Shown piece by piece: positions 48,294-58,100 of a stretch of 64,000 nt of DNA. Position numbers and translations under genes: made by a program. The stretch spans positions 349,352 through 413,351 of the forward strand of contig NZ_JBHKFI010000002.1 of assembly GCF_042263505.1 (NCBI RefSeq), given 5' to 3'. The stretch is from Bacillus_BE sp042263505. GTDB lineage: Bacteria; Bacillota; Bacilli; Bacillales; Cytobacillaceae. The notes beneath the pieces were generated by a model. The model searched no databases. It was given only the letters and a program-made list of their open reading frames with translations, and was not told the origin of the DNA. Within the stretch, counting starts at the first letter, position 1. Each line of letters starts with the position of its first letter.

Positions 48294-49502
48294 ATGAGGT
48301 TGTTTGAGGACATAGTAAAAGCCCAAAAACGAATGGCGGGCATTATACATAAAACTCCTTTGGATTATTCGAAGACGTTTAGTGAAATTGCTCAGAATGA
48401 GGTTTATTTAAAGCTTGAGAATCTGCAGAAGACTGGTTCCTTTAAGGTAAGGGGATCGTACAATAAAATGATTTCATTGGAACCGGATGAGGTGAAGCAT
48501 GGAGTTGTTGCGGCATCCGCAGGAAATCATGCTCAAGGAGTGGCTTATTCCAGTAACATGCTGGGAATTGATTGCAGGATTATAATGCCAAAGGGAGCGC
48601 CGCTGAGTAAAATTCAAGCGACAAGGATGTATGGTGCGAATGTTGAACTGCATGGGGATTCTTTTGATGAGGCTCTTGCCTATGCACTTGATTTGAAGGA
48701 AAGGGAATCTGCGGCTTTCGTTCATGCGTTTGATGATGAAGCAGTTATTGCTGGGCAGGGAACAGTCGGGCTCGAAATTATGGAGCAGCTGCCTGATGTG
48801 GAGGCGATTATTTGTCCGGTTGGTGGTGGAGGACTTATCGCTGGGATTGCGATGGCTGTGAAAGAAACCAATCCTGCCATTCAAGTCTTTGGGATTGAGG
48901 CATTAGCATGTCCAAGCCTGGTGGAATCCCTTAAGCAAAATATGCCAGTAACAGTTGATGCGCTGCCAACCATGGCGGATGGGATTGCAGTAAAAAAGCC
49001 AGGAAAAAGCACATTCGACATCATCCAACGGTATGTTGACGGAGTATTTTGTGTAGAGGAAATGGAAATAGCTCGAGCCATGCTTATGCTGTTAGAGAGA
49101 AACAAATTACTTGTGGAAGGGTCAGGAGCCTCTTCGCTAGCTGCTTTATTATATCAAAAAATAGAGATTAAACATAAAAAGACGGTTGCAGTCATAAGTG
49201 GAGGGAATGTAGATGTTAATTTTATCTCCAGAATCATTGAAAGAGGGATGGTGGAAGCAGGAAGATTTGTTCATTTGGAACTTATATTAAAAGATAAACC
49301 TGGGAATCTTGAAAAAGTATTAAAGGATATTACAGAGCAACAAGGAAATGTGTTAGATATTTCTTTAACACATATGGGAGAAAACATCTATCCTGGTTAC
49401 GCCCAATTAAGTCTATCTATTGAAACCAGAGACCACCACCATATTGAGCATATCTTTTCTAACTTGAAAACAAAAGGATACACCCCGAAGCTTATTTCTT
49501 AA
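48294..49502 (+). CDS. ilvA: L-threonine ammonia-lyase (dehydratase) IlvA
   Basis: 402 residues. PLP domain with KLENLQKTGSFKVRGSYNKM (Schiff-base Lys in GSFK), AGNHAQGVAYS and CPVGGGGLIAGIA. The C-terminal regulatory region (about 330-402) is a single ACT-like domain with LKDKPGNLEKVLKDITEQQG. It makes 2-oxobutanoate from threonine for isoleucine synthesis. ATG at 48294 after GGGAGG. The upstream 270 bp show no T-box. Confidence 0.93.
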   Translation: MRLFEDIVKAQKRMAGIIHKTPLDYSKTFSEIAQNEVYLKLENLQKTGSFKVRGSYNKMISLEPDEVKHGVVAASAGNHAQGVAYSSNMLGIDCRIIMPKGAPLSKIQATRMYGANVELHGDSFDEALAYALDLKERESAAFVHAFDDEAVIAGQGTVGLEIMEQLPDVEAIICPVGGGGLIAGIAMAVKETNPAIQVFGIEALACPSLVESLKQNMPVTVDALPTMADGIAVKKPGKSTFDIIQRYVDGVFCVEEMEIARAMLMLLERNKLLVEGSGASSLAALLYQKIEIKHKKTVAVISGGNVDVNFISRIIERGMVEAGRFVHLELILKDKPGNLEKVLKDITEQQGNVLDISLTHMGENIYPGYAQLSLSIETRDHHHIEHIFSNLKTKGYTPKLIS

Positions 49503-49516
49503 AAAGCATAATAAAC

Positions 49517-49570
49517 AAGCTAGAATGCGAATAAATCATTTCGATTTCCGCTTTCTAGCTTTTTTTATTG
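49517..49570. terminator. Bidirectional terminator after ilvA
   Basis: AAGCTAGAATGCG (49517-49529) pairs with CGCTTTCTAGCTT (49549-49561), then TTTTTT. It overlaps the convergent small gene's end. Confidence 0.85.
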
Positions 49571-49776
49571 GAGGATTTCTTAGCATAAATAAGATTTATG
49601 ATAAGGAGGAGTAGAAAACAGAGAATAACAAAATACTCAGAGGAATCCAAAATTTGAAAGCTATTGGTTGCCTGGTAGAACACTTGTTTTAAGCTGAAAT
49701 GTAATAAAAGATCCATAGCAAAAATAATTGCTAAAACACCGGCAGATAAAAGAACCATTACGAAAAGGATCTTCAC
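49555..49776 (-). CDS. Small membrane protein of unknown function
   Basis: 73 residues from the GTG at 49776, with AAAGGAGAT upstream. Two hydrophobic segments (about 2-28 and 47-64) with a polar loop LKQVFYQATNSFQILDSSEY; a basic end KKSSNKKS. No family recognised. Convergent with ilvA. Confidence 0.55.
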   Translation of the reverse strand: MKILFVMVLLSAGVLAIIFAMDLLLHFSLKQVFYQATNSFQILDSSEYFVILCFLLLLIINLIYAKKSSNKKS

Positions 49777-49978
49777 CAGTTTATCTCCTTTTAGTTTTTA
49801 TCTAGTATTTTGTTTTTAGGAGGAAATCATGCAAACGAAAAGCAAAACTCGATTTGTATAAACCTTCAAAATATTTGAGAGGGAAAGTTTCTGCATTGGA
49901 TAAAAATAAATCAATTGGATACTCTATCCATTATTGGTATATCTTTTTTTAAAACCGGAAATAAGAGGGGCGGCAGAT

Positions 49979-51568
49979 GTGTCGATAATGTCGAAATGGT
50001 TTAAAAAGCAATCAAAGAGTAAGGATGATAATATTCGGCAAAACAAAGATCCACAAAAACCGGAAGATTTGCCTATTTTAAGAGATTTGCATGAAAACAT
50101 AAGTAGAATAAAGAATGAATTGGGGGAAAGCACTGATCTGATCATTCGTGAATATTTTCTTGGTGAATATCAGGGGGCTATAGTTTATCTTGATGGTTTG
50201 GCAGATAGTCAGGTGATCAGTGATTTTATATTGAAAACCGTTTTGGGGAAAAACGGAACGGGATTTGAGCCTTTTCAATATATGATTGAAAAGGCTATAG
50301 TGTTAGGAAATATTCAAATACTCAAGAATTGGGGTAAGTTATATGAGAGTTTATTAAGTGGAGATACCATTATCTTTCTTGAGGGTTACAAAGAAGCAAT
50401 TAGCGCCAGCACACATGGTGGTGAAAAGCGTTCGATTACGGAATCGACAACAGAAGTGTCCATTCGCGGTGCTAAGGATGCTTTTACAGAATCTTTACGG
50501 ACGAATACATCTTTAATACGCCGAAGAATTAAAAGTCCTAATCTTTGGTTGGAGACAATGAAAATTGGTGAGGTTACACAAACAAATGTTTCTATCATGT
50601 TTATTAAAGGAATTGCCAATGAAAAAATCATTGAAGAGGTGCGGAAAAGATTAAAGAGGATTAAGATTGATGGCATTCTTGAATCAGGGTATATTGAACA
50701 GTTTATTGAAGATCAAACGTGGACCACATTTCCAACGATTGCTCATTCGGAAAGGCCGGATGTCATAGCTTCGCTTCTATTGGAAGGGAGAGTAGCAATT
50801 TTAATTGATGGGACACCGTTTGTTCTTTGTGTTCCAGCGCTATTTGCGCAATTTTTTCAATCACCGGATGATTATTATTCACGGTTTGATATATCGACAG
50901 GGATCCGCTTTTTAAGAATTCTTGCATTTTTTACAGCATTAATTGGCCCAGCTACTTATATCGCAGCAACCACTTTTCATCAGGAAATGATTCCAACAAC
51001 AATGGCCATCGCTATCGCTGCTCAAAGGGAAAATGTTCCTTTTCCAGCCTTTGTCGAAGCATTAATTATGGAGGTGACCTTTGAGATTTTGCGGGAGGCA
51101 GGGATTAGGCTTCCGCGTGCAGTTGGCCAAGCGGTGTCCATTGTTGGGGCCTTAGTTATTGGGCAAGCCGCTGTTCAAGCCGGCTTTGTTTCACCTGTAA
51201 TGGTTATTGTTGTATCGATGACGGCAATTGCCAATTTTTCCACTCCTTCCTTTGCGATGGCCATTTCTTTGCGTCTTTTGCGTTTTGTTATTATGGCAAT
51301 GGCGACCGTACTGGGCTTTTATGGGATTATGCTCAGTCTAATCTTTATGATTGTCCATCTATGTTCACTTCGCTCGTTCGGAGTGCCCTACATGTCACCG
51401 TTGGCTCCATTACATGTTCATAACCAGCAGGATGTCTTGATTCGATTTCCGATTTGGGCAATTAAAAACAGACCAACTTTAATAAGCAAAGGAAATACGA
51501 AAAAAGCTGGAGAAAATCAAAAACCAGCACCTCCGAAGGGAAAAAGTAAAAAATCATCAAGATCTTAA
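49979..51568 (+). CDS. GerA-type spore germination receptor, A subunit
   Basis: 529 residues from the GTG at 49979, eight bases after AGAGGGG (ATG at 49988 is in frame). A long N-terminal cytosolic part with DLIIREYFLGEYQGAIVYLD, then a membrane domain with PEALIMEVTFEILREAG-like IRLPRAVGQAVSIVGALVIG, typical of GerAA/GerKA. Basic C-terminal tail. It sits in the inner spore membrane and senses nutrients with the B and C proteins. First gene of an A-C-B operon. Confidence 0.92.
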   Translation: MSIMSKWFKKQSKSKDDNIRQNKDPQKPEDLPILRDLHENISRIKNELGESTDLIIREYFLGEYQGAIVYLDGLADSQVISDFILKTVLGKNGTGFEPFQYMIEKAIVLGNIQILKNWGKLYESLLSGDTIIFLEGYKEAISASTHGGEKRSITESTTEVSIRGAKDAFTESLRTNTSLIRRRIKSPNLWLETMKIGEVTQTNVSIMFIKGIANEKIIEEVRKRLKRIKIDGILESGYIEQFIEDQTWTTFPTIAHSERPDVIASLLLEGRVAILIDGTPFVLCVPALFAQFFQSPDDYYSRFDISTGIRFLRILAFFTALIGPATYIAATTFHQEMIPTTMAIAIAAQRENVPFPAFVEALIMEVTFEILREAGIRLPRAVGQAVSIVGALVIGQAAVQAGFVSPVMVIVVSMTAIANFSTPSFAMAISLRLLRFVIMAMATVLGFYGIMLSLIFMIVHLCSLRSFGVPYMSPLAPLHVHNQQDVLIRFPIWAIKNRPTLISKGNTKKAGENQKPAPPKGKSKKSSRS

Positions 51569-51583
51569 AAAAGGAGAATAGCA

Positions 51584-52789
51584 ATGAAAAGGAAGCTCTT
51601 GTTATTTTCACAACTCATGCTTTTAATGTCTATTCTTCTAGGCTGCTGGAATCAGAAAGAGCTGACGGACTTAGCTTTTATTATGGCTTTAGGAATTGAC
51701 AAAGGGAAGGACAAAAAATATGATGTTTCGTTTCAAGTGGTGATTCCTGAAAATGTATCAGCGGGTCAATACGGAAGTAAAACAGGGTTACCGGTAACCG
51801 TATATAACAGCTCAGGCGACACCATTACAGAAGCAGCAAGAAAAGTCACGCAAAAAATTCCGAGACAGCTTTATTATGCCCATACGAACTTACTAGTTAT
51901 CAATGAGGAAATTGCCAAAGAAGGATTGTATGATTTATTAGATTCATTTGAAAGGGACCCGGTATTTCGCACAACGACAGAAATGATAGTCGTAAAGGAT
52001 GCCCGAGCAGAGAAGTTCATTTCTACCATTTCAACGATTGAAAAATTGCCTGTCAATAAAGTTACCAAAACATTGAAAAATTCTCAAGATATGTTGGGAG
52101 AAAATATGGAGATAACGATTGATGATTTTGTAACAAGTCTCGTCAGTAATGGCAGGGATCCGATTACAACTGCATTTAAATTAACTGGCGATGAGAAGGG
52201 CTACGATCAGCTTTCCAATACTGAAACCGCAACTCCTCATGCGGTGCTTACAGCGGATGGCATAGCTGTTTTTAAAGATGGAAAATTAGTGGGATGGATG
52301 ACAGGGGAAACTGCTAGGGGAGCAATCTGGATTGTAAACAAGGTAAAAAATACCGATGTTGCTATGAGCTGGAAGGGCAAGAAAAACGCCGTAAATATCA
52401 TTATTAATCGAACGAAGGTAGGCATTAAAGCAAAGATAAAAAAAGGGAAACCCTCTATTTTAATTAGCATTGTAGACGAAGGGAATATTAGTGAGGCAAA
52501 TTCCAAGATAGATATTTTGAATATTAAAGATATAAATAAAATGGAAACATTACTTTCGAAGGAGATAAAAAAACAGGTTGAGAAAACGGTTAATGAAGCA
52601 CAAAGACAAAAAAGTGATATCTTTGGCTTTGGAGAAAAATTTCATATTGAAAACCCAAACCTTTGGAAAAAATGGAAGGGAAATTGGAATGAACGTTTTG
52701 CAGACCTTCCGGTAAAGGTGGAAGTGAAATCCTATATTCGACGATCAGGGATCAGAACCAATCCATTTTGGGTTGAATTAAATCGATGA
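51584..52789 (+). CDS. Ger(x)C-family germination lipoprotein, C subunit
   Basis: 401 residues, ATG at 51584 after AAAAGGAGAA. Signal sequence with lipobox LLGC, followed by the characteristic WNQKELTDLAFIMALGIDKG. The three-domain soluble GerAC/GerBC fold follows, including RQLYYAHTNLLVINEEIAKEG at about 90-110. It binds the outer face of the inner spore membrane as a receptor subunit. Confidence 0.93.
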   Translation: MKRKLLLFSQLMLLMSILLGCWNQKELTDLAFIMALGIDKGKDKKYDVSFQVVIPENVSAGQYGSKTGLPVTVYNSSGDTITEAARKVTQKIPRQLYYAHTNLLVINEEIAKEGLYDLLDSFERDPVFRTTTEMIVVKDARAEKFISTISTIEKLPVNKVTKTLKNSQDMLGENMEITIDDFVTSLVSNGRDPITTAFKLTGDEKGYDQLSNTETATPHAVLTADGIAVFKDGKLVGWMTGETARGAIWIVNKVKNTDVAMSWKGKKNAVNIIINRTKVGIKAKIKKGKPSILISIVDEGNISEANSKIDILNIKDINKMETLLSKEIKKQVEKTVNEAQRQKSDIFGFGEKFHIENPNLWKKWKGNWNERFADLPVKVEVKSYIRRSGIRTNPFWVELNR

Positions 52790-52806
52790 CCGCTTAAAAG
52801 AGGAAA

Positions 52807-53955
52807 GTGGTGCGCATAATGGAAAAGGCTAAAATTGATGGATATCAGTTGTTTGTTCTCGTTGTTTTATTTGAAATGGGCAGTGCCATTGTGGTTAGCC
52901 TTGGATCCAGTGCACGGCAGGATGCATGGATTGCCATATTATTAGGATTAAGTGGCGGCATATTTTTATTTCACATTACTTATCAACTCTATAAGTATTA
53001 TCCCGATCTTCCGTTAACAGGTTATGCTCAAAAAATTGCTGGAAAAGTCGTCGGACGGTTTATTGGATTTCTTTATATTATTTATTTTATTTATGGCGCT
53101 TCAAGGGTTTTACGTGATTTTGGAGAATTGTTAACCTCCACAATTTACTCTCACACCCCTTTATTAATTATCAATAGCTTGATGATTCTGACCATTATTT
53201 ATACCGTTATAAAAGGGATTGAGGTGCTGGCTAGAGTGGGGGAACTCTTTTTTATTGTTGTTTATATTTTAGCTATATTGGGGATGCTTCTTATTATTTT
53301 TTCAAAATTAATTCAAGTTGATCATTTGCGGCCCATACTTGAAAATGGATGGAAGCCCGTATTCAAAGTTTTTTTGGGTGAAACTCTAACTTTTCCCTTT
53401 GGAGAAATGATTATTTTTTCGATGATTCTCCCAAATTTGAATAAACCAGATAATGCTAAAAAAATATGTCTATCTGCGATGATTTTAAGTGGAATCAATA
53501 TTACGATCACATCGATGATCAATATAGCTTGTTTAGGAGTAGACTTATTCATGCGTTCTCCCTTCCCATTATTAAATACGGTAAGTCGTATAGAAATTGC
53601 CAATTTTATTGAAAGACTAGATGTGCTATTTATGCTTTATTTGATTATTGGGGGATTCTTTAAAGTAACAATCTTTTTTTACGGGGCTGTTATTGGGGCT
53701 TCTGATATTTTTGGCTTTAAAAATTATCGGGTATTAAGCTTACCTATTGGGCTACTGGTCCTTTTTGCTTCTATGATGATTGCCTCGAATTTTTCCGAGC
53801 ATATCAAAGAGGGATTGCAAATTGTTCCTAAATATTTGCACTGGCCTTTTCAAATAATCATTCCTACTTTGTTATTACTTGTCGCGTTTATAAAGAAAAA
53901 ACGGAAGAAATATAACCAAAGGCAACCATCTGAAACGAAGAATATTAATGGATAG
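52807..53955 (+). CDS. GerAB-type germination permease, B subunit
   Basis: 382 residues with about ten hydrophobic segments of the APC-like endospore germination permease family: ISGYQLFVLVVLFEMGSAIV-type N-terminus and AGKVVGRFIGFLYIIYFIYG. It binds the nutrient germinant. Start GTG at 52807 (or 52810, ATG at 52819) with AGAGGAAAG. Order A-C-B is as in gerK operons. A terminator follows the stop. Confidence 0.92.
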   Translation: MVRIMEKAKIDGYQLFVLVVLFEMGSAIVVSLGSSARQDAWIAILLGLSGGIFLFHITYQLYKYYPDLPLTGYAQKIAGKVVGRFIGFLYIIYFIYGASRVLRDFGELLTSTIYSHTPLLIINSLMILTIIYTVIKGIEVLARVGELFFIVVYILAILGMLLIIFSKLIQVDHLRPILENGWKPVFKVFLGETLTFPFGEMIIFSMILPNLNKPDNAKKICLSAMILSGINITITSMINIACLGVDLFMRSPFPLLNTVSRIEIANFIERLDVLFMLYLIIGGFFKVTIFFYGAVIGASDIFGFKNYRVLSLPIGLLVLFASMMIASNFSEHIKEGLQIVPKYLHWPFQIIIPTLLLLVAFIKKKRKKYNQRQPSETKNING

Positions 53956-53982
53956 GCAATAAAATGAATTGCCAATTTTTAA
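53955..53982 (+). terminator. Terminator of the ger operon
   Basis: GGCAAT/ATTGCC stem with a seven-base loop, overlapping the last stop codon, then AATTTTTAATT. The remaining 215 bp to the next gene hold only a GTCAGCT/AGCTGAC inverted repeat (54056-54082). Confidence 0.7.
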
Positions 53983-54199
53983 TTGGAGTAAAGGATTAAA
54001 TCAGTAATTCGCTAGTTTTAAGGACCATCAATGATGATAAGCCATTTAGGATAAGGTCAGCTAGGCTTTTCAATCAGCTGACGATCCATGAGTGTTTGAT
54101 CGATAGAAGTGTATTTTTTTTATCAAGAGGCTGATGAAAGGGACAAATCGATAACGTGCTCTGGTCATCTCTTAATCATGAGCAAACTGGAGTTTGAAT

Positions 54200-54829
54200 T
54201 TAGTGGAAAAACAGTAGCTTAACAGCTTCATATCCGAAATAGATGCCAAAGCCAATCATCGATAATCCCGATAAAATGGAAATCATCGCCAATAGCTTTG
54301 AGGTGAGTAGTCTTCGAAAGCTTGAGGATAAGGCAGCCATTGATATATCCCAAGTTAATATTCCAATAAAAATCGCACTGCTATACATCAAAAGTTCTTC
54401 TTTCGCATAGCTAGATGCCGTTTTTGCAAGGACCGAGCCATAAATTCCTAACCAGAAAAGAATCGTTAATGGATTAGATAAGGACATGAGAAAACCTGAA
54501 AGGAAGGACCTCCATTTCGAATCATTCTTATTTCGACTGTTTGAAATAATTTTTCCGGCGCTTAGCAGGCTCTCAATGCCTGTGTAAACTAAGACAAAAA
54601 AACCAAATAACCATAAAAACGTTTTGACAATTGGAGTTTCGAGAAATTGAACAACCCCTAAATACACGGTTAGCATGTAGACGGCGTCAGCAAGTGTGGC
54701 TCCAAGCCCTAATACCCAAGCATGCATGAAGCCCTGTTTAATCCCTTTATCGAGCTGTGCTGCGTTTATAGGTCCAATAGGCGCTGCCAGGGATAGTCCC
54801 AAAAATATGTAACTAAAAAATATACTCAT
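54200..54829 (-). CDS. LysE/RhtB-family amino-acid exporter
   Basis: 209 residues, six hydrophobic segments. LysE signature at the N-terminus: FLGLSLAAPIGPINAAQLDK, then GFMHAWVLGLGATLADAVYM and the NPLTILFWLGIYG segment. It exports amino acids or related compounds. ATG at 54829. Monocistronic. Substrate not inferable; YrhP-like proteins are similar. Confidence 0.88.
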   Translation of the reverse strand: MSIFFSYIFLGLSLAAPIGPINAAQLDKGIKQGFMHAWVLGLGATLADAVYMLTVYLGVVQFLETPIVKTFLWLFGFFVLVYTGIESLLSAGKIISNSRNKNDSKWRSFLSGFLMSLSNPLTILFWLGIYGSVLAKTASSYAKEELLMYSSAIFIGILTWDISMAALSSSFRRLLTSKLLAMISILSGLSMIGFGIYFGYEAVKLLFFH

Positions 54830-54977
54830 AACCTCACTCCATCAAGAAACATCTAGGCTTGTACCATACTATTCAGGGAAAAGGAATTGTACGACATAAA
54901 AATGAAATTATTTCTTAATAAATGGATGAGGTATTTAAAAACGAAAATGTATCTTTTGTGAAGAAAAAACATAATGC

Positions 54978-55007
54978 TTTACATACCCTATAGAGGTATG
55001 GTAAATA
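54978..55007 (+). promoter_or_regulatory. copZ promoter with CsoR-like operator
   Basis: TTTACA (-35, 54978-54983) overlaps the pseudo-palindrome TACCCTATAGAGGTATGGTA (54984-55003), very close to the CsoR site TACCCTACGGGGGTATGGTA of B. subtilis copZA. An AT-rich -10 candidate (TAAATA) lies about 18 bp from the -35. Consistent with the CsoR at 10654. Confidence 0.75.
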
Positions 55008-55040
55008 TAAAGAAGATTCGAATGAAATGGAGGACTAGCT

Positions 55041-55247
55041 ATGGATAACATCTTATTAAAGGTAAGTGGAATGTCTTGTGGACATTGCGTAAAGGCAGTT
55101 GAAGGAAGTGTTGGTGCTCTAAGTGGAGTAGAAAAGGTTACTGTAAGTTTGGAAAAAGGGGAAGTTCAAGTAGAATTCAATCCAGAAGCTGTGAGTATTG
55201 AGAAGATTAAAGAAACTATTGATGATCAAGGCTATGATGTAGCATAA
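55041..55247 (+). CDS. copZ: Copper chaperone CopZ
   Basis: 68 residues with one HMA domain. MSCGHC gives the Cu(I)-binding Cys13 and Cys16, and the Tyr of DDQGYDVA is in the usual position. It carries Cu(I) to the exporter CopA. ATG at 55041 after GGAGGA. It is not followed by copA here; a terminator and a convergent permease come next. Controlled by the CsoR-like operator upstream. Confidence 0.93.
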   Translation: MDNILLKVSGMSCGHCVKAVEGSVGALSGVEKVTVSLEKGEVQVEFNPEAVSIEKIKETIDDQGYDVA

Positions 55248-55287
55248 AAAATGAACGCCAGAATTATTTCTGGCGTTCATTTTTTTG
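55246..55287. terminator. Bidirectional terminator
   Basis: AAAATGAACGCCAGA/TCTGGCGTTCATTTT stem with a six-base loop; T-run on the right, A-run on the left. Serves copZ and the convergent permease. Confidence 0.9.
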
Positions 55288-55288
55288 C

Positions 55289-56683
55289 TTAATCTGTAAT
55301 GGAAGTATGTTCTTTATATAGATTGCTGTGCTTGTAACCATAGGAGAAATAGATAATTAATCCGATGACTAACCAAATGAGGAATCCCTTCCAAGTAAAA
55401 GCCTGGAGCTGACACATCAAATACACACAGAAAATGATTGCTAAAGCTGGAATAACTGGGACCCATGGAGTTTTAAATCCCCGTTTTAACTCTGGTTTTG
55501 TTTTTCTTAATACAGCAACACCAAGGGATACAGTCGAGAATGCAAATAATGTCCCGATATTAGTTAATTCTGCTAATTTATCAAGTGGAACGAAACCAGC
55601 AAAGCAAGCAACGATTGCCCCTGTTACCCAAGTACTGATAACAGGAACACGGGTTTTGGGATGTACCTTTGATAGTGATTTTGGCAAGAGTCCATCTCTT
55701 GAGATAGCATAAAAGAGGCGAGTTTGTCCAAACATCATTACGATAAGAACGGTTGTGATTCCAACAATCGCACCAAGAGAGATAAATCCTGCTGCCCAAT
55801 CTTGATGAATGAATTGAAGGGCAAATGCAACTGGATCTTTCACTCCAAGTTTTTCAAATGGAACAAGACCTGTAAGTATTAATGAAACGATAATATACAG
55901 AATTGTGCAAATAGTCAGAGCAGAAATAATTCCTATTGGTAAATCTCTCTGTGGATTTTTCACTTCTTCTGCTGCTGTAGATACGGCATCAAATCCAAAA
56001 TAGGCAAAGACTACAACTGCGGCTCCTGATACGACGCCTGAAAATCCCATTGGCATAAATGGTTTCCAATTTGTTGGTTCCACATACCAAACACCAACAA
56101 CAATAAAAAGAACAACGACAGAGAGCTTGATAAATACCATCCAATTATTAAATTTGGTAGATTCTTTTATCCCCCTTGAGAGAATAAAGGTAATAAATAG
56201 AATAATCAGCACTGCTGGTAAATCAAAATAGGTTCCTTTAGCGGGATCAAATGCACTCGAGATGGCGTGGGGTAAATGGATGCCAAATCCAGATAATAAT
56301 CCTTGGAAATAACCTGACCAACCACTCGCTACGGCAGAAGAGGCAAGACCGTACTCTAGGATTAAATCCCAGCCTAAAATCCATGCGATAATTTCTCCAA
56401 AGGCAATATAACTATAGGTATAGGCACTTCCTGCCTCAGGAATCATGGAGGCAAATTCTGAATAACATAAAGCAGCAAATGTACATGCAAGTCCTGCAAT
56501 TATAAATGAAATGATGAGTGCTGGCCCCGCATAGTTTGCAGCAGCTACACCAGTTAGGACGAAAATTCCTGTTCCAATTATTGCACCTACACCAAGCATG
56601 GTTAGGTCAAATGCCCCTAATACCTTATTCAAACCACTTTGCTTTTGGTTTGGGATAAAGGGTTTCTTTCTAAATAAAATCAT
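55289..56683 (-). CDS. Amino-acid permease, APC family (YfnA/CAT-like)
   Basis: 464 residues from the ATG at 56683, preceded by AGGAGGATT; the extension to 56713 is not needed. About 12 membrane segments. TM1 has the APC motif GVGAIIGTGIFVLTGVAA. FAYFGFDAVSTAAEEVKNPQ in the TM6 region and SRDGLLPKSLSKVHPKTRVP match cationic-type APC transporters. It imports amino acids; the substrate is unresolved. Confidence 0.92.
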   Translation of the reverse strand: MILFRKKPFIPNQKQSGLNKVLGAFDLTMLGVGAIIGTGIFVLTGVAAANYAGPALIISFIIAGLACTFAALCYSEFASMIPEAGSAYTYSYIAFGEIIAWILGWDLILEYGLASSAVASGWSGYFQGLLSGFGIHLPHAISSAFDPAKGTYFDLPAVLIILFITFILSRGIKESTKFNNWMVFIKLSVVVLFIVVGVWYVEPTNWKPFMPMGFSGVVSGAAVVVFAYFGFDAVSTAAEEVKNPQRDLPIGIISALTICTILYIIVSLILTGLVPFEKLGVKDPVAFALQFIHQDWAAGFISLGAIVGITTVLIVMMFGQTRLFYAISRDGLLPKSLSKVHPKTRVPVISTWVTGAIVACFAGFVPLDKLAELTNIGTLFAFSTVSLGVAVLRKTKPELKRGFKTPWVPVIPALAIIFCVYLMCQLQAFTWKGFLIWLVIGLIIYFSYGYKHSNLYKEHTSITD

Positions 56684-57000
56684 CTTAATCCTCCTATGAA
56701 AATATTGTTGCAATTTGTCGAATGATAACTTTTGTTATTTTACTAGGATAATGTTTATTTGTAAAGCAAATTCTGAATATTTAACATTTTTCATGGGTAA
56801 GTTTTATTTTTATTTACAAAATATCCAAAAAAATGGGTAGATTACTATTATGAGAAAAACTTCAAAATATGGGATTTGGGTATCGATGGAGTGAGAAAAA
56901 TGATGAATTAGTCGTTAAATAAAGAGGGAAATAATGGTAAAAAGAGTGAAAAATGTTGGAATTTACCAAAATAGAATTTTTCACTCATATAAAATCAGTA
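56684..57000. other. Intergenic region, one hairpin
   Basis: No gene is seen in this 317-bp AT-rich gap. GAGTGAAAAAT (56944-56954) and ATTTTTCACTC (56976-56986) form a hairpin positioned as the terminator of the minus-strand chemoreceptor gene. The left part would hold the permease promoter. Confidence 0.6.
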
Positions 57001-57822
57001 TTAATTTAAATTTGCTCTGTTGCTAAGTTCTGACGCAATATGGACAAGCTGCTCAAAGGAGGAATGAAACTCTTCGATCATAGCGGATTGTTCTTCCGTT
57101 TGTGAGGATAAGTCATTGATTGTATCGTTCATTTCTTCCAGTTTTTCGATCATTTTTTTCACCTTCGGCTCAATGCCTTCAATAGCTGACTTACTGTTTT
57201 CAGCCATTTTTTTGATTTCATTTGCGACGATGGCAAAACCTTTGCCGGCTTCACCGGCCCGAGCTGATTCGATGGAGGCGTTGAGACCAAGAATTCTTGA
57301 TTTAATCGTTGTATTCTTAATAATTTCTAAAATTTCATTTACATGTTTTACCTCATTTTTGATGGTATCTGATTCTTTTGAAAGGGCATGAAGATCCTGT
57401 GCGGTAATATCCGAAACCTTTGTCATTTCTTCGGAAGTGGCCGAAAGTTCCTCGCTAATGGCTGTTAATTCATGTGCCCCCTGACGTAGTGTGTCTAGTT
57501 TTTCGTTAGAGATAATAGCAGAGATGACTCCAATGATTTTACCATTTATTTTAATTGGTGTAGCAGTAGAAATATATGCGATACCGAAAAGTTCCGCACC
57601 TCTTTCCTCATGGCAAACTTGTCCAGTTTCTAAAGATGTAAAGCTAACGGTCCCTTTAAAATTCTCGATTGGAGCGCCAATTGAAATTTTCAGATCGATT
57701 TTTTTGCCAGGAAGATAATTGATGATTTGGGATGTATCGGCAAGTACGAGACAAGCATCACCAGGAAAAATATTTTGGATAATTTGGAGATTCTGACTCA
57801 ATTCTTCTATCTTATGATTCAT
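57001..57822 (-). CDS. Short soluble methyl-accepting chemotaxis-like protein (YfmS type)
   Basis: 273 residues without membrane segments. The N-terminal part (1-105) looks like a small PAS/GAF-like sensor with a conserved Cys-His (GQVCHEERGAELFGIAYIST). The C-terminal part is a short MCP signalling domain with the hairpin tip KSRILGLNASIESARAGEAG and GFAIVANEIKKMAE. YfmS of B. subtilis has the same size and layout. It probably signals to CheA/CheW from the cytosol, perhaps sensing redox or heme; that is inference. Confidence 0.85.
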   Translation of the reverse strand: MNHKIEELSQNLQIIQNIFPGDACLVLADTSQIINYLPGKKIDLKISIGAPIENFKGTVSFTSLETGQVCHEERGAELFGIAYISTATPIKINGKIIGVISAIISNEKLDTLRQGAHELTAISEELSATSEEMTKVSDITAQDLHALSKESDTIKNEVKHVNEILEIIKNTTIKSRILGLNASIESARAGEAGKGFAIVANEIKKMAENSKSAIEGIEPKVKKMIEKLEEMNDTINDLSSQTEEQSAMIEEFHSSFEQLVHIASELSNRANLN

Positions 57823-58100
57823 TCATATCCCTCCATTTTTCAAAATTATACGTAAAAGACCATATTGATTATAAAGCATATAAAACCTCATTCCTATAAT
57901 AAGTAAAGGATTTTAATAAAATATGTGAGAAACTTTTTCTTGATTGCTTTATATGTAAAAAGTTGCACTTTTCCTCCTTAGTAAAATGTAAAAATATGAA
58001 TATTTTTTGAATTTTTTATAGACATACCAATATATAGTGATCTATAATGCTTTGTATATTCAAAAATTCAAAGATACAAAAGTGAAGATGAGGGATTGTT

